Below are positions 60,231 to 64,000 of a stretch of 64,000 nt of DNA, piece by piece. The notes beneath the pieces were generated by a model. The model was not told the origin of the DNA, did not search any database, and worked only from the letters and a program-made list of their open reading frames with translations. Positions within the stretch are counted from its first letter, which is position 1; the number at the start of each line of letters is the position of its first letter. The stretch is from Paenibacillus bovis (GTDB taxonomy: Bacteria; Bacillota; Bacilli; Bacillales; Bacillaceae_C): positions 59,540-123,539 of the forward strand of contig VEFU01000006.1 in NCBI GenBank assembly GCA_007679095.1, given 5' to 3'. The position numbers were made by a program, and so were the translations under genes.

Positions 60231-60830
60231 TTATGGTTTTGCCCATATCAAGTATAGGCTACCTGCCATAAAACGTTCTTCCTTCACTATTTGTAAACTA
60301 GACTCTTTTACTATTTCACTTATGTTCCTATCCTGGTGGCACCCTACTAATTTAACAGCCAATGGATCTACTGCTTTTTGGAGCCAGGATAATGGCTTGT
60401 TCGTACTAATTCCATGCTCCATCATCAGTATTTTTCCATTTGGCTTACACCATTTTTGGAATTTATTTAAGACTTGGACAGGGTTTTGATAAGCACACAA
60501 TGTACCAGAAGTTACAATTGTATCGAAGCTATGTGCATCAAATGTAACAGCCTCTACATCTGCTTGAATAAACGCAGATTTAAATGGATATTCCTTTGCG
60601 GCATCTTGTGCTACGTCCAACATTTCACCGCTGAAATCCACTCCAGTTAATGATACCCCTTCATTGTAGAAAGGAAAATTCAGGCCAGAACCTACTCCAA
60701 CTTCTAGCACCTTCCCCTCTATCCCTTGAAAAATTCGCTCCCGAAACTTATAGGCACCATCTTTGTTACGACGTCTCTTATATTTTTTTGCTTGCTTATC
60801 AAACTTTTGAATAATCGATATTCGCTCCAA
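60231..60830 (-). CDS. Class I SAM-dependent methyltransferase (phospholipid N-methyltransferase-like), TTG start
   Basis: A 199-residue methyltransferase: SAM motif I VLEVGVGSGLNFPFY, motif II LTGVDFSGEML, motif III region FDTIVTSGTLCAYQNP and the motif KPNGKILMMEHG. The family resembles PmtA/UbiE-like phospholipid methyltransferases. The TTG at 60830 follows AGGAG by 7 bp; the longer ORF starts at an ATG with no ribosome site. It is followed by a strong terminator. Confidence 0.85.
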   Translation of the reverse strand: MERISIIQKFDKQAKKYKRRRNKDGAYKFRERIFQGIEGKVLEVGVGSGLNFPFYNEGVSLTGVDFSGEMLDVAQDAAKEYPFKSAFIQADVEAVTFDAHSFDTIVTSGTLCAYQNPVQVLNKFQKWCKPNGKILMMEHGISTNKPLSWLQKAVDPLAVKLVGCHQDRNISEIVKESSLQIVKEERFMAGSLYLIWAKP

Positions 60831-60913
60831 TTCCCTACTCCTTTCACTTGGTAAAATGTAGATCAATTGAATCTATTATTCTGATAACTAATTTAACCAG
60901 CGCCTTTTCAATA

Positions 60914-61531
60914 TTAATCAAAATATGCGGATTCTTGAGGATTATGTAAATGTTTAAAGGACAATTTAATTTGTGATTCCGTATTCCTAGGGATTGATAG
61001 AGTTGGTAGTTCTTTTTCAGCGAAGAAATCAACTTCACTCGTTTCGATACCTTCTTTTGGTTGTCCACCAATTATTTCACATTGGATAAAAATTTTATAA
61101 GTGTGATTTGGAGAAGGTGGATGAGGATGACATTTCTTATCCAAGACACCTATCAATTTGCTAGCTTTTACGTCAAAACCAGATTCCTCTTTTACTTCTT
61201 TGACGGCAACCTCACTTGGTGTTAAGCCAATATCCGCCCAACCTCCGGGTAACGCCCATTTCCCATCTGTTTTTTCTCTAACCATTAAAATTTTATTATC
61301 CTTAAAAACAACAGACCTAACATCTACTTTCGGAGTCGCATAACCAGTTTCATTTGCAAATAAATCTTTTATTACTGTCTTACTAACATCTGTATGTTCT
61401 GAAATGATTTCCATACTAACATTTCTAATTAATTCAAACCTTTCCAAATCATACACATCTTTCGAATACGTTAATCCTGCTTGTGCAATAGATTGCAATT
61501 GTTTTGCCCACTCTAGCCATTTCGGTTCCAA
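60914..61531 (-). CDS. Nudix hydrolase with N-terminal Nudix_hydro_N domain
   Basis: A 205-residue protein. Residues 1-60 form the helical domain typical of ADP-ribose pyrophosphatase-like Nudix proteins (KWLEWAKQLQSIAQAGLTYSKD, DVYDLERFELIR). The Nudix box is GGWADIGLTPSEVAVKEVKEESGFDV. LPGG before the box and KCHPHPPSPNHTYKIF are characteristic. Probably cleaves a nucleotide sugar or ADP-ribose compound. Confidence 0.88.
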   Translation of the reverse strand: MEPKWLEWAKQLQSIAQAGLTYSKDVYDLERFELIRNVSMEIISEHTDVSKTVIKDLFANETGYATPKVDVRSVVFKDNKILMVREKTDGKWALPGGWADIGLTPSEVAVKEVKEESGFDVKASKLIGVLDKKCHPHPPSPNHTYKIFIQCEIIGGQPKEGIETSEVDFFAEKELPTLSIPRNTESQIKLSFKHLHNPQESAYFD

Positions 61532-61870
61532 TTAGAGTCACCACCACTATTTATATTTACCACCTTTTTCTGCAACATTAATAACCTTTAATAAAACTCT
61601 CTATCGATAATTTATTTTTCAATATGTACTCTACTATCTTGCAAAAATTTAATTCCCAGTGTTGCCTAAGTACAGGAACCTACACCAAAATAGATGTTTC
61701 TCTAACTTATGAAGGAAAGCGGGAAAATCATTTATTTCCATAAGAACAACTTTTTCTCGCTTAATTCGTTAATTTCCCGTGTTAGACAATAAGTTCAACA
61801 ACATGATGCAATAATCCTTCTTGGAAGAATTTACAATACGACAATAGAAGATATTTTTACCACAAAATTT

Positions 61871-61896
61871 GTTTAACCATAATCCAAACGGGGTAT
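61871..61896 (+). promoter_or_regulatory. Sigma-B type promoter of the RsbR-like gene
   Basis: GTTTAA (61871-61876), a 14-bp spacer and GGGTAT (61891-61896) match the SigB consensus exactly. It is about 50 bp before the start codon. The rest of the 417-bp gap to the Nudix gene shows no gene. Confidence 0.85.
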
Positions 61897-61948
61897 ATAT
61901 ATTTCGTTACATATCTATCAATTGCTACAAGGAGGGGGAAAAGAAGAA

Positions 61949-62770
61949 ATGGCGATAAAAAAGATTTTAAAAAAAGATATAGAAACATATTTAAACGAGA
62001 ACTGGTCGGAGCTTGAAGATAAATTACTTTCGGAAGCAGTAAATGTTTCTGGGAAAATCAATGATATCCTAACACAAGGGAATATCGATTTATTGAAAAA
62101 TGCAAGGAAGGTCATTTCCTATGTATTGAACAGAAACGAAAGTGAATTAATTGCTTTTGCCAAGCAGGAAGGGATTGCTTGGGCGGAGTATTCCTTAACA
62201 CTTGCTTTGAAATTAGAATGGGTTCAAGCTATTAGAAGAACCGTTTGGCAGATAATCTCAGAAATCAACGAGGGCCAGCATTTATATTGTGATCCAACCG
62301 AATTTCTTGATTTAGAAAAAACGATTAATGACCAAATTGACCAATTTCTTAATAACTTCTTCCTCAGCTACTCGAAATATAAAGATGAAATGCTCTTAAA
62401 ACAAAGGGAAATGGTAGAACATTTATCTGTTCCGATTATCCCTGTAAGCGAAACTGTTTCAGTTTTACCCTTAATTGGTACAATAGATCCTTATCGAATG
62501 AAAATAATAGAAGAAAAAGTGTTAAGCGAAATAGCTGTTACACGCTTCGAAACACTTGTTGTCGATTTATCCGGAATCGCAATGATGGAAAACGATGTAT
62601 TGGATGATTTCGAAAAAATCCTAATCGCAGTGGCTATGATGGGATCGAAAGCAGTCATCACTGGACTTAGACCCGACCTAGTCAAAAAAATGGTCCATAC
62701 CGGCATCCGCATAGGAAAAGACGCCGAAACAAAAGGCACCCTCCAAAAAACACTAAAAAAATATCTTTAG
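61949..62770 (+). CDS. RsbR-like STAS domain stress protein
   Basis: A 273-residue protein with the RsbR layout: an N-terminal helical, globin-like half (residues 1-150) and a C-terminal STAS domain (from VPIIPVSETVSVLPLIGTID). The first stressosome phosphosite is Ser208 in VDLSGIAMMEN, where RsbRA has Thr171; the second (RsbRA Thr205) is replaced by Lys247 in RPDLVKK. A perfect SigB promoter precedes it, so it is a general-stress gene. The ATG at 61949 lies 10 bp after AGGAGGGGG. Confidence 0.88.
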   Translation: MAIKKILKKDIETYLNENWSELEDKLLSEAVNVSGKINDILTQGNIDLLKNARKVISYVLNRNESELIAFAKQEGIAWAEYSLTLALKLEWVQAIRRTVWQIISEINEGQHLYCDPTEFLDLEKTINDQIDQFLNNFFLSYSKYKDEMLLKQREMVEHLSVPIIPVSETVSVLPLIGTIDPYRMKIIEEKVLSEIAVTRFETLVVDLSGIAMMENDVLDDFEKILIAVAMMGSKAVITGLRPDLVKKMVHTGIRIGKDAETKGTLQKTLKKYL

Positions 62771-62861
62771 GTGCCAGGCACCCGAAAAATTCCGAATAGT
62801 CCCGGAGTTGTTTGGGTGCCTGGCACCGAGAATATTCCGAAATGTGTTGGTGCCTGGCACC
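62770..62861. repeat. Three copies of a 13-bp palindrome GGTGCCTGGCACC
   Basis: Copies at 62770-62782 (GGTGCCAGGCACC), 62815-62827 and 62849-62861 (both GGTGCCTGGCACC). Their starts are 45 and 34 bp apart, and the spacers share ATTCCGAA. The first copy overlaps the last base of the RsbR-like stop codon. REP-like intergenic repeats of this kind occur in Bacillaceae. Confidence 0.8.
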
Positions 62862-62873
62862 GGAACAAAAAAA

Positions 62874-62897
62874 GCATTAATCTACAACGATTAACGC
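62874..62897 (-). terminator. Terminator of the split membrane-protein gene
   Basis: GCATTAATC / GATTAACGC stem (one mismatch), followed by TTTTTTTGTTCC on the minus strand. Nearly the same hairpin as at 60196. Confidence 0.75.
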
Positions 62898-62944
62898 ACT
62901 ACTTACTTTCACAAATTTTCTTTTTACCATTTTACATTCAACTT

Positions 62945-63882
62945 TTATCCCTGATTAGGGGTAATACCATTTGTTCTTAAGGTATTTGTTCGCCAATTTT
63001 TTATAAAATGAACAGATGCAACAATTACTGTACTTAGCCAAATGAGTAACAAAATTCCGGAAATAATAGGTAGTGTCGTTAGTTCAAATACCGTTCGACC
63101 TAATGCAGTTTGGATACCAATTACGATAATCGACAGCATCCAAGCGATACTCCCATAATGAATCAGCCTATTTTTCATCTGATCTTGTAATTGAATTTTT
63201 TCCAAAAGCCATCCTGGAATTACTAATGTTTGTAACGCATGAAAGCCGATGCCATGAAGGACGATTATATTCCCCATATCACCTGTAAATCGATCTTGAA
63301 GCAAAATCATCCATATTCCAGCAATATTGGCCACTAGGATAGATATAAATGCATAACGAATCCCTGTTATTAGCAATGGACGTTCAAAAGGGAATTTTAT
63401 TCGAAGAAACTGTATCGTAAGCAGTACTGCTAGAATCACTAATATTAGTGAAAAAACTCCAAATAACATCCCGCCTATCATATCGACAACGGATCCTTCG
63501 CGAGAAAACCTAGGATTGAATCCTCGAAAATTCTGGATTGTTTCGATTGCATAGGCATATAAACTTGAAATGATAAAAAGCCATCTGATGACCTTTCTTT
63601 TTCTATCTCTAAGTCTAGCTAAAGGTAAAATGGCAGCTATTGAAAGGATAAAAATGCCTATTCAGCATTAAAGGAAAAAGCATCCCCTAAATTGCCTTCA
63701 GGTAAGATAATGCGACCTTGAAAAAAGATAAAGAAAGCGATACCTGCCGCAAGAATAAATCCAAGAATACCAGTAATGACAAGCCATCTTTCCCCTTCAA
63801 ATAGCTTCACAGACGGTTCCACAACATCTTTTTGAATTGACAGAGTAATCCCTACTTTCCATAATATTTTTTTATTTATCAA
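62945..63882 (-). pseudogene. Polytopic membrane protein gene split by a one-base deletion
   Basis: The first part (63658-63882, 74 residues) ends LGDAFSFNAE-stop. The second frame opens just past that stop (plus 63661) and continues IGIFILSIAAILPLARL, then SSLYAYAIETIQNFRGFNPRFS and a further five hydrophobic segments to 62945. Adding one A in GCTGAATAGG would join them into a protein of about 311 residues with seven or so membrane segments. The family is not recognised. Broken gene or sequencing error. Confidence 0.7.
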
Positions 63883-63942
63883 TCAATAAATAATAATGTA
63901 AAAAAAATTTCATTTCCTTTTTTAAACTTAAACGGAATAAAT

Positions 63943-63998
63943 AACACCAATAGTAATAATAGGTTATAATAGACTTATAAATTATTTAAGTTGGTGTT
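63943..63998. promoter_or_regulatory. Possible promoter region at the window end
   Basis: TATAAT (63965-63970) lies inside a wide inverted repeat AACACCAA (63943-63950) / TTGGTGTT (63991-63998). The next gene would be outside the window. Weak evidence. Confidence 0.3.
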
Positions 63999-64000
63999 TA

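Noticed and set aside
62770..62861. CRISPR array
   Set aside because: Repeats are only 13 bp, palindromic, of unequal spacing and orientation, with no cas genes.

Overview
The window is chromosomal DNA of a low-GC, endospore-forming Bacillaceae bacterium. Genes for SspN, Tlp, SirA, SpoVK, SpoIIP, CotF-like and YraG-like coat proteins, YjcZ and a spore-coat transglutaminase are all present. Gene order from about 44 kb down to 2 kb, read on the minus strand, follows the Bacillus subtilis spoVK-hflX-ynbB-glnA ... lexA-yneA-yneB-ynzC-tkt-sirA-yneF-ccdA-yneK ... citB ... sspN-tlp-yneP-yneQ-plsY-yneT-parE-parC backbone. Base composition and protein similarity by eye suggest an Oceanobacillus/Virgibacillus-type genus; the genus is a guess.

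Layout. 0-2.2 kb: start of an arginine operon (argC-argJ) with an ARG-box-like promoter. 2.3-14 kb: parE-parC (topoisomerase IV, with a LexA box), yneT, plsY, a CapA-like gene, yneQ, yneP, tlp, sspN, an FbpB-like small protein and aconitase. 14-19 kb: a YeaQ/GlsB membrane protein, a lytic transglycosylase, a 3D-domain wall protein and a thiW-thiD-thiM-thiE salvage operon controlled by a TPP riboswitch. 19-26 kb: microproteins, sbcD-sbcC, a DUF1659/DUF2922/YvrJ triad, yneK and ccdA. 26.4-27.8 kb: two near-identical 190-bp MITE-like repeats bracketing an unknown membrane-anchored protein. 27.8-34 kb: yneF, sirA, tkt, ynzC, and the divergent SOS pair yneA-yneB / lexA with three LexA boxes. 33-42.5 kb: spoIIP paralogue, ppc, glnA (with glnR missing from its usual place), ynbB, hflX, spoVK.

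42.7-64 kb is accessory DNA. It starts with a tnpB-only IS200/IS605-type element that has cut off the end of a small gene. Many short single genes follow (tautomerase, DUF6886, HAD, Nudix, VOC, GNAT, GyrI-like, methyltransferase). A metN-metI-metQ-type ABC transporter whose ATPase lacks the usual regulatory domain sits next to a C45 autoproteolytic acyltransferase. A SigB-type promoter drives an RsbR-like STAS protein. Four genes here are broken: a Ser/Thr kinase, two membrane proteins and a hydrolase remnant.

Most genes lie on the minus strand, many separated by clear intrinsic terminators. Several annotated starts below are shorter than the longest ORF because Shine-Dalgarno sequences and promoters point to internal starts. 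All function calls rest on reading motifs and recalled family sequences; no database search was run.
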